Shown here piece by piece: positions 1 through 14,424 of a stretch of 64,000 nucleotides of DNA (its first letter is position 1; each line of letters opens with the position of its first letter). A program made the translations under genes and the position numbers. The notes beneath the pieces are model-generated. The model ran no database searches, had not been told where the DNA came from, and saw only the letters and a program-made list of their open reading frames with translations. The stretch spans positions 3,596,001 through 3,660,000 of the forward strand of contig JAWUZG010000159.1 of the NCBI GenBank assembly GCA_036785705.1. The letters are read 5' to 3'. The stretch is from Acanthornis magna. Lineage: Eukaryota > Chordata > Aves > Passeriformes > Acanthizidae.

Positions 1-1714
1 TACAAAAATCCTCCAGAGCAGTTTATGAGCATTTGAGCTAGATTTTCATGCTTAGCAAAAATGAGCATAATTAATAATTTCTTCCTTTGTTAAATATTAT
101 AGGGCTATTCTCTAGCAATATAACAACATGAAACCCCAAAACTGTTCAGGGAGAAGAATCCAACTCCATATTTGTCTCCCTCCTGCTCTTGCAATGAGGG
201 GAGAGAGCAGTTACCTTTTAAAGGAGATGGCAGGGAAATTTTGCCTTGTTGGCAAAGTTTTGCAACACCAGAAGTAATTAAACAGGGATTTCACGGTGGA
301 AAGTATTGGGCAACTGTCTCAGGCATAGGTGTAACCATCAGCTCCACCTATAATAAACCCAACTGCTACCCTCCCGTGGAGCAACACAACCCACTCAGAA
401 AACCGATCCCAGCAAACCTTGTCACTGCAGCAGGAAGATTAGAAAATGTAAATAGCGACACAAGAAAGAAGGGTGAAATGGAAAACCAAAAAAATCTAGA
501 GGTGTTGATGTAGAGATATTGGAAGGAAATGTGGTGCGTTACAGCAGAAATATTGATTGTCAGCAATCAATCCATCACCCGTTGTATGTAGGCAGAGACA
601 AAGGCTTCTTCCCTCCTCTTCCAAATCATCCAAAACAGTCACTCAGTCCCAACAAGTTCGGGCGAGCTGTTCAGCTTTTAGTCCGTGACTCCTTGCCAGG
701 GAGTTTCAAAACCAAGCCCATTTGTTTAGGGAAGGCTCCAGCATCCTCAGCTCGGTGCTGCATGTCCCTCCTGCCGGCCGGAATTCCCAGCACCCCGAGC
801 CTCCACAGCCTTTCAGACACACAGCAGTGTCCTCATAGTTCAGTGCCAAATGTGCTTGGAAACGCTCCCAACGCTCCTGTTCACCAGCAGCTTCACCTCA
901 TAGGAGTGAGGGGCTTGTCCACACTTAAAGATAATTTGGATTAAGGGACAGCGTGAATTAAAAGCAGAGTGGGAATCCCAAAATATCTCTGGGTGAATAA
1001 GCCCGAAGTTGTCAAAGCAGTTGATTAAAGAGTTTTCAGGCTCCCTCTCTTCCCTGCATCCCTGTATGAGTGAGCCAGACACCGCTCTGCAAAATGTGAA
1101 ACATCCGAATCTTCCATAATCTGAACAAAAAATATTTCCTCCTGTAGTCTAGCTCATTTCAAAAGACAGGAATTTTGAGTTCTATTGGTGGTAATAGAGT
1201 GTTTTGAGCTGCTGGCACTGAGAAAGGGAAGATAGTGTGAAAGACCTACAGTCACAGAAATTTATTTAATATAAAAAGTATTAAAAAAGCAGACATTGGT
1301 AACAGTGATAAGGCTGCAATGAAAAACGTGGTAATGCTGAAACCACATGAATTTTAACCAGTACCTTGAATAAAAGCAATTCAAGAGAAAAAGGAATCCG
1401 TAAATAATGAGGAACATGGCAAAAGCTGAATAAGTAGAAATAGCCAGCCTGTTAAAAGGCTGAATAAGCATGTTCTTTGTAACGGCATGGAAAGGAAAAG
1501 GCACAACAGCCTCTATCCTCCGCTTCAGTGATAATTTCCCTGGGAGCTGCACCCATTCAGCTGAGGGCACTTCAGGGGCCGAGCCACTTCCCTTCAATAA
1601 AAAATAAAGTTTTGAGAATCTCTGCAGCCAAAGTTGTGAAAGCTTAAAAACCTGAGACTGCAGGGGCTTTCTGCAGGAAGCCAGAAAGCTTATTAAAAAC
1701 CATGTTTTCTCACA
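1..1714. other. Gene-free non-coding stretch
   Basis: No exon of a recognised gene, RNA gene or transposon tail could be read here on either strand. Short open frames exist (the longest about 150 codons), but none shows a familiar domain. By the human gene order, the next gene leftward should be OSBPL2 in divergent orientation to HRH3. I see no OSBPL2 exon, so its 5' end probably lies beyond the left edge (inference). Confidence 0.55.
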
Positions 1715-1880
1715 AATCACAGAATCACAGGATCACAGAATCACAGGACACAATCACAGAATCACAGGATTCTTAAGGCTGGAAAAGACCTTTAAGTTGA
1801 TAAAATCCAACCATCATCACCATGTTCACCATTAAAACACGTCCTCAAGTGCCTTATCCTCAGGTTTTTGGAATGAGTCC
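1715..1880 (-). mobile_element. CR1 LINE 3' tail fragment (reverse)
   Basis: Tandem octamers of the type CACAGAAT / CACAGGAT at 1717-1770 are followed by a stretch resembling 'aaggctggaaaagacctttaag' and 'aaatccaacc'. This is the reverse complement of the CR1 3' end, which terminates in ATTCTRTG-type octamers. The element therefore reads leftward. Similarity continues through the 'caccattaaaacac' region and fades at about 1880, so this is a short 5'-truncated copy, as is usual for CR1. The left edge is set by the octamers; the right edge is approximate. Confidence 0.75.
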
Positions 1881-3142
1881 TGAACTCTTCTAATTCTGGG
1901 TATGACTTTTGGTGCTGGAGACTTCTGTTTCTGGACCTGAGTAGAGATGAGCAGGAGGATGTGCTCAGGATAAAAATATTTGGGCCAAACTGGCTCACTT
2001 TCATATCCCATCTCGCCCTCCCTGGGAAGGAAGTCCATGGGTTTTTTGTACATCCATAGCAGGGAAGGTGGGTTCTCATCAGATTTGACTCTGATGGAGT
2101 CAGAGGACTCCCAAATCTATAGGATTTGGGAAGCTCCATGGGTTATTGTGGAGCCTGACTTTTCGGAACCCACTCCCAATGAGGGCTGGTACCCGTGAGC
2201 TTCAGCCTGAGTTCCAGGAGCACATCTGAAAAAAACCTATTTTCCCAATGCCTATGCACCCCTGCTGCCAGTTGATCTGACAACAATCAATGATGCTTTA
2301 TACCCTAATAGATGTTTATTTGTCAAACTTGGCCACAAGAACATCTTATTTAGAATTAATTCTCACGTCTGGGTTTAGCTACATGCACAGCAGCGAGGCA
2401 AGTGACCCCTGTGCTCTTCGGACCACACTTCCCTCTGTGATGGCAGCAGATCAATTCATCAACTTGTGTGAGGCTTCCTTCTGGAACCTCGAGTCAATAG
2501 ATGTTAATTATACTTATTGATGCAAAGTCAGAATTGACGTGGGAGTAAAATTTAACCTGTCTGAGTGCTTCCTTGGTAACTTCCCTCTGTCCCCAGGGTC
2601 TGGCCCAGACAAGTGGCCGAGCAGGGTGGGTGTGCACAGGCAGAGAGAAGGGAAGCTCCCCACAGCCCACAGTGGAAGGGATTTTTCCCTTTAGATATTC
2701 CCTGTGCCACATCAGGCAGTCAAACAGATTTCTACTGCCCAGGTGAGATGTTAGTGATGTTGGTTAATTTAATTTCATTTTTCCCTGGATTCAATACTGT
2801 TGCTTCAGCAGCGCAGTGTTTCCCCCAGGCAGAAGCAGCTCCCTCTCCATTTTGCTGGCTCTGGGAATGAAGGGACAGCAGAGAAATGTTCTCTGTGGCA
2901 TGGCCCTGCATTTTCCATGTATTCCTGATGGCACCTCCTGATGCCTCCGGCATGGGGCAGAGCTGCCAGGGCTGGCAGAGATCACAGCACGAGGACAAGT
3001 GCCCTGACCCCCAGGGTGGCACCTCCTCACTATGCAGGCACCTACTGACCCCAGGAAAGGGTTCAGGATGGTTCAGCCCTGCAATTTTGTTTAAAATCCC
3101 TGGATTTTAACCCTATGACCTGTGACAACCAGCAACACCTAC

Positions 3143-3180
3143 TAAAAGACAAAAAAGAAGAGAAAAAAAGAAGAAAAAAA
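3143..3180. repeat. A/G-rich low-complexity tract
   Basis: A nearly pure purine run of A with interspersed G on the plus strand, about 38 bases. It is simple sequence without a repeating unit, and no function is inferred. Confidence 0.7.
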
Positions 3181-6100
3181 CAACACTGTATAAAGCAGAC
3201 TGACAGCTGTTTTTACTGATGCACTATAGACTGTTTTAGCATGTAATTTTCTCTAGCTTGGTAAAATTAGTACCTTTGATCCAGCAAATACTTATGTGCA
3301 CATATTACTTGCTGGAATAGTCTCCTGTACTTAATAGAACAAAGTCCTGTCCACTGGTCCCTAGGCAACCACTAGAATAAACTAATTAGTAACTTACAAA
3401 TTCACACATATCCGTCAAAACAAGATCCAGGTTAATTTTATGGTGCCTCCATATTTTTTGTGCTCTAAAATTAGCATCTCCACTTTCCCAAAATAAATTA
3501 TACTAATCTACAGATTGGTTTTTAAAATAAGTATTAAAAAGGTCTCAACATGAAATTCCACCCAAGAAAAAGGTAATAAAGTAAATAAGATTTTTGAGCA
3601 TGAACAAAAAGAAAAAAAATTCAGATCCTGTCCCAGATCCTGTCCCAGATGGAGTTGGGAAGTTTGGCTCTGGATCTGAAGGCTGCTGCACAAGAAATCC
3701 CCGACAGGCAGACAAACTAATGTGCCTCCCTCATCAGCTTCTGTGTCAGCTACAGCTGACTCTATTTACTTTTAGCCCAGAGAAGGAACTGGGAGCAGAA
3801 GGAAAAGAAAAAAAACCCTTCATTGATATTCACAATGTTGTCTTACATGTCCAGCATTATTTTTGTCCAAGGAAGCTCTTTCAGAAAACGGGAGAAAACA
3901 AGTGATGAGGTGGAAGAATGGCTGGCAGAGGGGAAGAAAGGACCCTGTTGTGGAGGAGGGGGGTTTGTCTTATTCTGTTTTAAAGTACCATGAATCATTT
4001 TGGTTTCTGTTTGTATATTGGGTATCGGAAGAGTGAGGTCCACTCAGTCCGAAAAATGGACTTTTTTACCGTAACTGAGCTAAATGCCAAATTAGACATC
4101 TCAAACGGTGATGGCAGGTTGGTAGAAATTGCAGCCAATGGCCAAAGTCCCCACTTGTCCCCATTTCCATGCAAAACAAACGCTGTCCTGACCCCAAAGC
4201 ACAGCCCTGCTTTGGCCCATGGGTGAAAATCCAGGGGCTGAGCTTTGGCAGGAGCGAGCCCATGGCAAGCGTCTGCCCGGCCGGGCTGGCCGTGCCAGCG
4301 TTTCCCAAGCATTCCCGGCCATCCGGCCCCACGGCAGCAGGAAGGAGCTCTGCCAGCTGGCTGGCTGCTCAGGCAGCGAGGGTCCATTCTGCCTGCAGCG
4401 CTGCCCAGGGCCCCTTCCTCATTTCCAGGGATTCCTGTGGCCAGGGATGGGAGCCTGGAAGGAGGAGAAGGCTCTTCACCTGTGCTTGGCAGCTCTGGAT
4501 GCAAAGCACACTTGTGTTTTTCCAGCCCTGTCACTCAGAAGGCGATTTTGCAGGTCCTCTCTTCTCGTTTGCAGCTAGTGAGGGTTTCTCCCTGGCTGCC
4601 AGAGCTCAATTTTGGCTCAGTGGCATTTACACTGCTGGGAATAATGTCCAAGAAGGCACGACTCACAGGAAGCCTCTAACTGACCGAGATGTGATTCACT
4701 GGGAGGCTCGAACTCTCTGAATTAAAACAGCATCACTAAAATAAAAAAATCACTGAAACCCCCAGGCTGTCTGGCAGTCAAGTGCCCTAGAAACTCCTGA
4801 CACTGGTGGGGGATGGCCAGGGCTGTTTGCTGCAGGTGCTCAGATCAGCCCTGGAAGTTCTTCTAGGAGAAGAACTCCTCTTCTTTCTTGGAGAGGAATG
4901 AGTCTGGAGCAGCCCTATGCCAAGAGAGGAGACACAAGTGCCCTTTCAGCCAGAGTGAACTTCATCAGGTTTTTAGCAGGAAAAAATCGTTATCTGTTCA
5001 CAAGAGCATCCTTGTGAGGCTGCACATGCTCTCACTGCTTCAGGCAAACAGGAGTGGAAGGACTTTTTCCTATCTTTTGTGTGTGCAGCCGCTATTTAAT
5101 GTAAATGTACTTACCAGAAATTGAATAACTCCCACGCCAGTAATTTTATACCCATCCAACATTTAAATTATGAATGCAATAATCTGCAGCACCACGACTC
5201 ACAAGGCAAGGCTAGAATTCCCGAGGCGAGAAAATTCTATTTTTAGACCTTTGCAGCCGAGATTTTTACTAGATGTAGAAATTTGCTCCCTTCTGCTGCC
5301 TCAGGGGTTAATTTGCGTGCAAAGTTTCAAGGTTTTGTTTTTCTGGTGGTCAAACAGCAGCAAAACAAACAAGCTGCTTTCGGGGGAAGGAGTGCAAGAA
5401 GAAATCCCCGTGCTCTGCCCGGGTGAGGGATTGCCTAATGGGGTTATTCTGAGGCAAAGAAGTGATGAAATTGGTTGTTCCTCTGAGGACTTCCTCTGGC
5501 TGGGCTGTAACCTGGCTCAGGAGTGGTGTGTGCTCTCCCCGAGCAGGGGCTGTGCTGGAATCATTCCATCCTTAGTCCACGTTGCTGGCAGCAGTTTCAC
5601 AGAAGATGCTCCTGACTCATATTTGCGAATGCCATTTAAAATCTTGGGTTATTTTCTTCTCTATGTTTCTTATAGGGTTTTTTTTTTCATATTTCAGGGA
5701 CTTGGTGTTTTACTTGCAGCTCTTCTTCTGTGGGTGGTACCCAGGAGAGCAAAGCAGTGCACAACTCATTTCCCAGCATGTGTGGCAATAGCAGAAAAGG
5801 AATGAGAGAGAGAGAAGGATCAGCTTCACCCCAATAATCAGGAGCTCCTTTCTGCTGGGCCCCATGAGGGATCTGTGTCATCCAGAGCGCAGAGGCAGCA
5901 CTGGTTCAGGATGAGCAGCTCAGGGTTTCATCACTTTTTGTGTCACGTAAAGGCATTTATCAGCAGAGCTCATAATAACTGGTGGATGAGATGTGGTGCT
6001 CCTTCCAAATCAAGACCGTAGAGTAATGCTCTCCGTGCCAAGCTCCGTGTGGCATCACAGCAGGGGGAGAAATCCCAGCCCTGGCACTCTCCTCTCTTGA

Positions 6101-6373
6101 CAAATCACCCCACTGCCATTTCTTAATCAGACGCTGCCAAAATGGGAGCTCTAACACCACCCCGCCTGCCCAAACCCAGCTGAGTGGCTGCTCGGTGTCA
6201 AGAGTTAAACACAGTTATTTTGCCTCTAAATATCATCTGTGGACCATGTACAGAACAAGATGTTTAATCTCTGTCCCCCAGTGCCCTATGAAAATCTCTA
6301 GCAGAGTAGATGGACCTTAATTTCCTCTCCTCCGCAAAGCAATGCACGGCTTTCCCTGATGTCATCAGGCTTG

Positions 6374-6451
6374 AGAAAAAAATATTAAAATAAAAATTAT
6401 TTTTTTATTAATTTTTTTTATTAAAATAAAAAATATTTAAAAAAAAAAAAG
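6374..6451. repeat. AT-rich low-complexity tract
   Basis: About 78 bases of almost only A and T, ending in a run of 12 A. Runs of A and T alternate and could pair with each other. This is simple sequence in non-coding DNA. Confidence 0.75.
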
Positions 6452-9400
6452 AAAGAGCTTGTGGCAAATGGAGATGCAATTCTTTTAAAACATTGTCTTT
6501 TTTGAGAAGTAACAGCAACAAAAATTATGTGAAGATCAAAGAGAAGAGAGGCTGTGCTCAAAGATAACTCAAAAATAATATGGGGCAGTTGCTGAGCAAC
6601 TCTCCAATGCAAAGTATTGCTATTTTCTGGTCCCTCTCCCCATCTGCACAAGGGGGATGGTGTCTAGTAGTGGTCAAAGAAAAGGTCTGTGTGGTTGCCT
6701 GGGTACTGTCACATCTAAGGTCTTTGCAAAGAGCTCCTATCAATCAACCTCAAGCCATTAATCTTACATGTAAAGCACTTACTGAAAAATAAATTATGGT
6801 TTTTTGATCTAACCAACTATTAAGGATTCTTTTCTTCCTTTTTGAGGCTGGGTAAATAAAATTCTTCCATCAGAACTTGCTTAGTAATTATGCTGGGGAC
6901 ACAGTGGACCAAATCCTGAGGGTGAAGCAAAGCGAGAAGCCAAAGGCTGATTTCTCTTTCTCTGGTCTTTTCTGTTTCATTTTTTGGAACAGCTATTCTT
7001 TAAGCAGGCCTTGCGCAGTGCTAAATGCATTCCAATAACCAGAGTATTGTCTGTTATCTGCCCAGAGCTGCGCAGCACACGTGCCACAGGGATGTGCCTG
7101 CTCCACAGTGGTACCCGAGGACTTTGCTTTTCTCCTCCCACTGTGGGCTCGTCCTTGTCCTGCTTTTGTGCAGCTGCTGGCACTTGGTTCCAGATGCAAA
7201 AGTGCTTTTGTTCTCCGAGCAGGGATTGTCAGTATCCATCCATGGGGATCCTCCGGCATCAGGATTGCACTGAGACCGTCAGATGGAGGGGCAGGCCCAT
7301 GAAAACTGGATCTGGGGCACAGCTCAGGTGGTCACTGTCACTCACTCCTGCTGGGGCCTCTGGGGAGATGTTTAAATCTCCGATAACCATGGAATTATCT
7401 TGTGTCTTCTCATTTTGTCACAGAAGGGAATAAACTCCCGAGCTCCACCCCAGCCTGCAGAAATGGGGGGATCCCACTTTTCCATCTCCCTCTCCAGCAG
7501 GGCAGGATGGAGATGTGACTGATCACCACCCCACACTGTGCAGGGTCCCTGTGAGCATCCTGGGAGTGGGGTCATCCACAGGGTCAGGGACCACGGAGCC
7601 CCTGCCCAACGCTTTTCCCAGGGGATGGACCTGAGGCAAAACAGATACTTGACCCACAGCAGCATCAGTGTGGCAAGGCTTGCCCTGCTATCTCCCAGGG
7701 TGGATTTTTTTTCTTTAAATACCCCTTTGAACGCAGTGCAGCCAGCTCAGCTCTGCCTCTTGGAGGCTGGCAGGCTGCCACCCTTTAATTAAGTCTGCTG
7801 TTATGTCTAACGCTGGTGGCAGTGTTTCAGGGCACCAGCGCGGAGGCTGTGGGAGTGGGAGCAGGAGATGAGGCAGCTGGAGAGCTGTGTGGTGACTTGG
7901 ATGTTCAGGCTAACGTGCCTAATAGTGTTTATTTTATCATTCTCTCTGGACAGATCAGCTCGTGAGCACAGAGCTGGCCAGGCTGTAGACAAACTCCTTT
8001 GCCTGCAGGGAGCAGGGCAGCTGGAGCAGAGAGGTTGGTTTGAAACCACACGTGTCATTTCATGGCACAAAAGTGCTGCCACAGCCCTCTCTGGAGTTCT
8101 CTGGTAGCTGACTGTGTGCCCAGCTCAGCAGGCTCGACCCCACACTCACCTACAGCCTGTGCAGGGGGGTGACCTCCACCTCAGGGACTGCCACTGCTCT
8201 GTCCCTGGGTGACCTGCACCTGAGCTGAGCTCCAGCCCAGGTGACAGCAGCAGGGACTGAGGAAGGGACAGCTTTAGCATCTCTCACTGCACTGGAGGCC
8301 TCACTGCAGGTCAGGTCTGGGTAGCTTTCCCTCCACTTTGGGTTGCTCCACAGACAACAGCTCAAATTCATGCCATTCCCCATGTGCATCAATAACGAGA
8401 ATCTGTGGCCAGGTACATTTCACTGCTACAGAGCCCCCGTGCTGCGAGTCAAGACTTGATTTCAGTGCCTTCTTCAGCCTCATTTCTCCTCTCACAGCTC
8501 CCAAGAGCACAGATCTGTTCCTTCCTCTCCTCTCCACGCAGCTGTGGCCATTGTGCAACCGCAGGGTTGAATTTCGATGCCACTGTGCAATGGCCACGCA
8601 CAGGACACGATGATGAGGCACAGCCAGGAGTGTGCAATCCCAAATCCAGGTTCCTGCAGCTCCCTGTGCCCGCAGCCAGCCGTGGATGCTTTGGAAAATC
8701 AGCCTTGCGGTGTAAAATGCATTGGGATCTCAACTGGGATGTGGGACTCTGCCACCACCAAGTGATCAGCGGAAAGAAGAGAGAACAGCCTACTCTTGTG
8801 TAAGCCCAGGCTGGTGCCCAGCACCCTGTGATTTGTGTTCTGCCTCTTGGTCTCCAGCAGCTGTGCCCTGCTGCCCCTCCGATCTCCAGCAGCTGCCCCA
8901 AAGCAGTGCTTTTCACTCCCCCGGCCCCGCAAGGCTGATTTGATCTGCTCTGCTTGCAGATAATGCCATGGACAGAGCCATGCTGCAATTAAATACTCTC
9001 CCGGTTCTATGCTAATGAGAAGCGGGAACAGAATGCACAACGGCAGATAATTACAGGCGAGCAATTACAAGCACAATCCTCCCCCTTGCTTGTCCTTGCA
9101 CTGTTTTTTCTGCTGTTCCACACTTGCCGTGAGCCTGACACAGCGGCCGGAGCTCTGAAGATGATGAGCAGAGCAATGAAAAAGCTCTTTGAAGCACATC
9201 CCTGAAGCTCCATCAGCCCTAATCATCCCTTCGTGCCGTGTTTCTGCTCACTGCTGGCCAGGGCAGCGAGCAGGAGGTCCATGTCAGGTGATCTGAGCTG
9301 CTAAAAGCAGTGTCATTAAGAAACCCCGACTGAATCATGATAATTGAATCAAAGGAATATTACAGGATATTTTCTGCTCTTTTTCAAGAGGGCCTGTAAG

Positions 9401-12400
9401 TTGCTAAAACTTTTTTGAAATCCAGCTGCTGTGAATAGCAACACATGTGCTTTCCCAATCATTCACCTTTCTTGCTCAATACCAAGTGTCTATTTAGGAA
9501 CTGTTTTTCAAAACACTGTGCACTTTGCACAATTAATTTGTGGAAGTCTGTGGTGTGTCCCAATCCTCAAAAAAGGGTTGTGACAGGCTGGAAAGATCAC
9601 ATGTATAAATTCAATGTATAGAAACAAATAAGCACATTTTTACACATGCAATCTCAGCCAGGATTGCTTAGAAATGGTGCAGTGCTTTAAAACGATGCCA
9701 TAATATTTTTAAATGCCAAGTGTCACGTGGAATGTTATTCAGAATCACTTCCCTCTCCTTCCAAACCTGCCTGCAAACAAGTGGCATCTGCACAGCCCAG
9801 CCATGGGCACTGGGAGCAGCATCAGCTGTGAGTGGCGCATTATTAACAACTGGAATTATTAACTCTGTTTCAGAAAGCTGTTCTGTGCCCCTACACACAG
9901 ACGTTTGCAAAATTATTTGGAAAATTCATCTTGCACCTGATCCCTCCCTTTTATAATGAACAGTGTCGTGCTGTCAGACAGCACTGATGGACAGCAGAAA
10001 GCAAGGAGAAAGGGAAATTGCACCTGAAATGACAGGCAGAGCCTTTTCCACAAAGCACCTCACTCACAGAGTTAAAGCAGAGCTAAACAAGGGGAGATTA
10101 AAAGAGAAATTGCACTGCGGGAGGGGGTGACAGTGTGGTGGGACTGGGCCTCTGTGAGAGAAGGGGATGGTGAATATCCCAGCTCCTCACTTACTGCCAA
10201 AACTTTTAGCCACCAGGAAGATGGTGACGGCACCTGGTTCCAGTTTTGTCTCCTCCTCTATTCCCAGTTGCCACAGCTTTGCCTCTCCAGCCACAGCTCC
10301 AGGGAGAACTTCTCTGCTCATTGTTATTTGTCTCCTCCAACACCTGGATGGAAAGTAGCAAAACTCCCTCTTTGTAAGTGACCGGGTTTTTCTTCTTCCC
10401 ATTTTTTGTTTCAGGATGGTCTGAACTCTTCTCAGATCACAGCAGCTGTGACATGCAGTGACAGCTCTGTAGCGTTTGGAGTCCCCAAGACAGCTTAGCT
10501 GAGTGGTTTCACAAGAAGAGCCATCTCATCACCAGTCAGGAAAATGAGAATCCTGTCACTGACAGCCACAGCAAACTCCCTCTCTTTAGGTCAGAAGCCT
10601 CAGCAAAGCCCAGACTGGTCGATGAGATGGATTTTGTTACTAAAACACTGCTTGCTGCAAGCCAGCCCAAGAAAGAGACCTGCTGGAGATCTCAGCTTCT
10701 CTCCAGACCCAGGAGGGCTCTGGTCCCTTTGCCCCATCTTATCTGTGCACAAATCTCATTCCAAGTGACTTGTCTAGAGGCCAAACCAGCTTCGGGAATA
10801 GGAATTGGGCTTGAAAGAGGAAGACAGTCGATAACAGAACAGGCAGAAACATCCTGAGCATCGTTGCCTCTTTGCCTGCAGTGAGCTGGTGCTTCCTAAA
10901 TGCTTTGTCTTCCTCCTGTGTTGCTTTTCATTCCTCTTCCCCATGCCTTTGTAGTTGGATGCCTGACATACTCTCTATTAGTCTCTGCTGCCTTATAATG
11001 AACATCAAAAGAACGAAAAGATGAGGAATCGGAGATCAGGACCTAGAGCAATCATTAATAGAAGGGAACACATCAGGCACACCACGGCTCAATAGGAAAT
11101 AAATTTTCCATCTGCCTTTGTTACACAGATCTAAGGACAGGCTTGGCGTTGTCTCAAGCAGCCAGAGATGAGGTTGAGACAAGGTTTTTTAATGAGAAAA
11201 GCCAGGAGTCGGGGAAAATCCTTGTACAGATGAAGATCTCTCTAAATTAGAGTGATCTGGAGGCTGCGGTTTGGGCTTTGGAAGGCAAGGGGCAGGCAGG
11301 GGGAGCAGCATCCCTCTGGCAGCAAATTCATAACCAGGGAGCTGAACAGAATCCAGCCCCTCCAAAAATGGAGGAGTGGTCACAGCAGCTGACAGGGGTG
11401 GGACAGGGGACTCGGCAGAGCTGACAAGGCTGGAAGGACAGAGGGATGTGTTCTCCTCTCCCCAGCAAGGGTACCTTTCTCTGGAGAAAATGCACTCGAT
11501 AACTGATGTGGAAGTGTTGGACCTTAAACCTTGAGAGGGCTTTTAGAGACACAAACATTTGAAATTCCTGCTAAGAGTGGCAATGGCAGCGTCTGCAGAG
11601 AGATAACTGAGGTGGTGGTTCGGTGAAGGAGTGCTGCCCAAAGGGCCTGGGCAGATGCTGCTGCATCATCTCACAGGAACCCCTGGAGAGGGAGAGAATA
11701 ACAACAAGCTTCAGTTCCCCTTGGCTAGACACTGCCCAGCAGCTGGAGACACCAGGCTTCAATAGTCAGGGGCTTCACAGAAGCCAAATGGTCAAATAAA
11801 CAAGATAAACTTAGCTAGACTGCTGATTTTCCTAATCTCAGACACAGAGATTTTGTTTGCCCTCTGCTCTCCAGAGAAACGTGTTTCTTTCTATTCCATG
11901 TTGCTTATACAATCGCATATGCTTGGGGCAGAAGTGTCAGACAGGAAAGAAAAGCATTGATTTACAGAAAAATTCCTCAAATACTGAACCTGAAGGACCC
12001 TCCAGCTTGTATAACACCTGATGGGAGTCTTGGGGTCAGCTTCTGCTCTCCTCTGTCCTGGCATGACTCAGAAGAAACTCTTTTGGTTCAGTTAAGTTGG
12101 GCAGAGACAAGAGCAAAGTTGTTTTTATTTGTGTTTGGAAATGATCTGGCAAACCCAGGGCTCCATGACCCTCCCTGAAGCACACAATGAATTAATGGAT
12201 TTGCATCTTTGTGAGGGGAAAGAGAACTGGGCCCACGTTGAGCTGCGATAATGAATTAAACTGAATTAAATTTTGATACGTATCAGAGACATGTTAGTTA
12301 CTATATAAAGTAATACACTTAATTAGCCCAGGAAGTCTGTTAAATATTACATGAGGTTACCCATGAGTTCCTGCAGGAAGCGAGGGAGCTGACATTTGTA

Positions 12401-14424
12401 GGTCTCCTCACATGAGAACCTGGTGGTAGCTCTGGAGAAATCCACAAGTGGGCTTAAACTCTCCCCCTCTAATTGCTTAGTGACCCGAAGTTTGATAAAG
12501 TCTGATGGAATGCAAAGGAGCCCACGGTGCCACAGCTTGCACCACAGCCCGGAGAAGCCCAGCTCATTTCTCTGCAGCTGCTCTGTTTTCCATTTGCCTG
12601 GGAGCAGCACTGGCTTTGATTAGAAGTGTTTTAGTCCTTCCCAAATCTCCTTTTGTCACTCCCAACCCACACTGCTCGCTGCCATTAAGAGTATTAGAAC
12701 AAAGCCCAGCCTCACCGCTTCAACCATCCCCGATGGAGTACCGAATTTAACAGATGCTTTTTCCACAGAGCTTTAACACTCACTCCTCCATGTGGCAAAA
12801 TGTTTCCAGCATCACTGGCAGCAGCTGCACATGGAGACCACATCTTGATATTCAGACCCTGCTGTCTCTCTCTGAAAACATCTATCGGTCTGAGCAGCAG
12901 CTGCCAACTCAGTCCAAGCTGACAGATGTAGGATGACTTCTGGTTTCATTCCCCACTGTGCTCCGAAATTTTCATTTCAAAATACAATACTGAATTGGCC
13001 TTGACAAGAATTAACTCAGTTAACTCTGATCAGACAGTTCCTTCATTACTAATGGCATTACTCATCCTGCTCTGCGGTGTTTTCCTCCCCCAGAGTCATT
13101 AAACTCAGCATTTTCCTGCTCACAGAAGTGCTGTTGGATTGAACAAGGATAGAGATGTGACTTTCCCCGGTGACAAGGTGATTTGTGATTTCAAGGAGCT
13201 CATTCCCAAGAAGGCTTGGGAAGCAGTCGTGGTAGTTTGGGACACATCCAACTATGAAAAGTCTCCCTGTATGAAAGGATGCATTTTTGGACACTTTGGG
13301 AGTTTGGACTTGCAGGTTACAGCTGGGAACAGAGAGAAAGAAAAAAACAAAGGAAAAGAAAGCAGTGAAAAGATACAGGACATGTTTTGAACTCAGGTGG
13401 GCACACACTGTACCCAGATGGGGACAATTCCCCTCCAGAATTTGTGATCCTCCTCAGGGACACAGCGGCTCTGTGGCCATTTGCAGCTGTCAGCACTGAG
13501 AGTGGAAATGTCAGTCCTACCTTTCTGAAAGCTGCCTCACAGACAATTTCTCAGAATTTTCAAGGATTATTCTGGTCATCATCGTCTTTACTCCACATCA
13601 AACTTTCTCAATCATGTCCCTTGCGGTACGGTACGGAAGAGACCTTCTGCCACCAGCAGAAGCTGTTTTGACACCTGGCTGAGCTGGATGAAGCACATCC
13701 AGCAACTGATTTCATCATGTCCCAGCCAGGTTTGGAGTGCCATGCTGCTTTTCAGTCCTAATAGCTCCCCAGCCTTCGACAGACAAGTTGTTGGGTTTGT
13801 TTTTAAGAGAAATATATATCAAAGAGTAGCATTTCACTGCAGAGACATCTCTAGCCTGAGAAATGTTCCCCATGCGTTTTCTGCTCCTGCTCAGTGGTGC
13901 TGCGTGTGAAATTTTTATACTGAAGGTTTGTGCTGTAACTTGGGGGTCTGGCAAAGCAGGAACTGAAGAGCTCCTTGAAGATTTTGCCCTCAGCCACTGT
14001 GGAATCTCTTTTCTCTGCCACACTGCCCTTCCCCTCACCCATGTGTGCTGGTAACTTGTGAGGGGATCTCAAAAAAGGAAATTTTCCAAACAGAATAACA
14101 TTTCCCATGATGAAAGGCAGAAGAAAAGGGAATAAAACAAAGGGAAGAGTTTCATAGTGACGGATACTTGTTTGAATGCCAGAGTACTTTCAACCCTCAT
14201 CAGTAAAGACATGAACACAAAGAGGTTTTCTAATCATCTCTTTCTTTAAAGTTTGTTTCACAGACAAACTGGCTCCATGGGACAGAAGCAAGCAATGGAA
14301 AAACTACAATTTGTGCATATCCTCCCAGTTCCAGGTTTATAGACAGCCATCTGTGAGCAGGATGGTGCAGACAGGAGAAGACTTTTTGACTGTGAGGACA
14401 GTCTGGAGGGCAGCTGGAACAGGT

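Larger units (their letters stand above)
1881..14424. other. Gene-free non-coding stretch upstream of HRH3
   Basis: About 12.5 kb without a recognisable exon. It contains two simple-sequence tracts listed separately, and scattered chance open frames, the longest being 211 codons at 5170-5805 (see findings). No CR1 octamer end, LTR or tRNA-like box was seen. Distal enhancers or a non-coding RNA could be here, but nothing in the bare sequence supports a specific call. Confidence 0.5.

Noticed and set aside
1881..2220. Extension of the 1.7-kb CR1 tail to about 2.2 kb
   Set aside because: Similarity to the CR1 block order fades after about 1,880; the remaining sequence could not be matched.
3995..4720. 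Overlapping 144-183-codon open frames on both strands
   Set aside because: Simultaneous openness in several frames points to locally GC-rich composition; none resembles a known protein.
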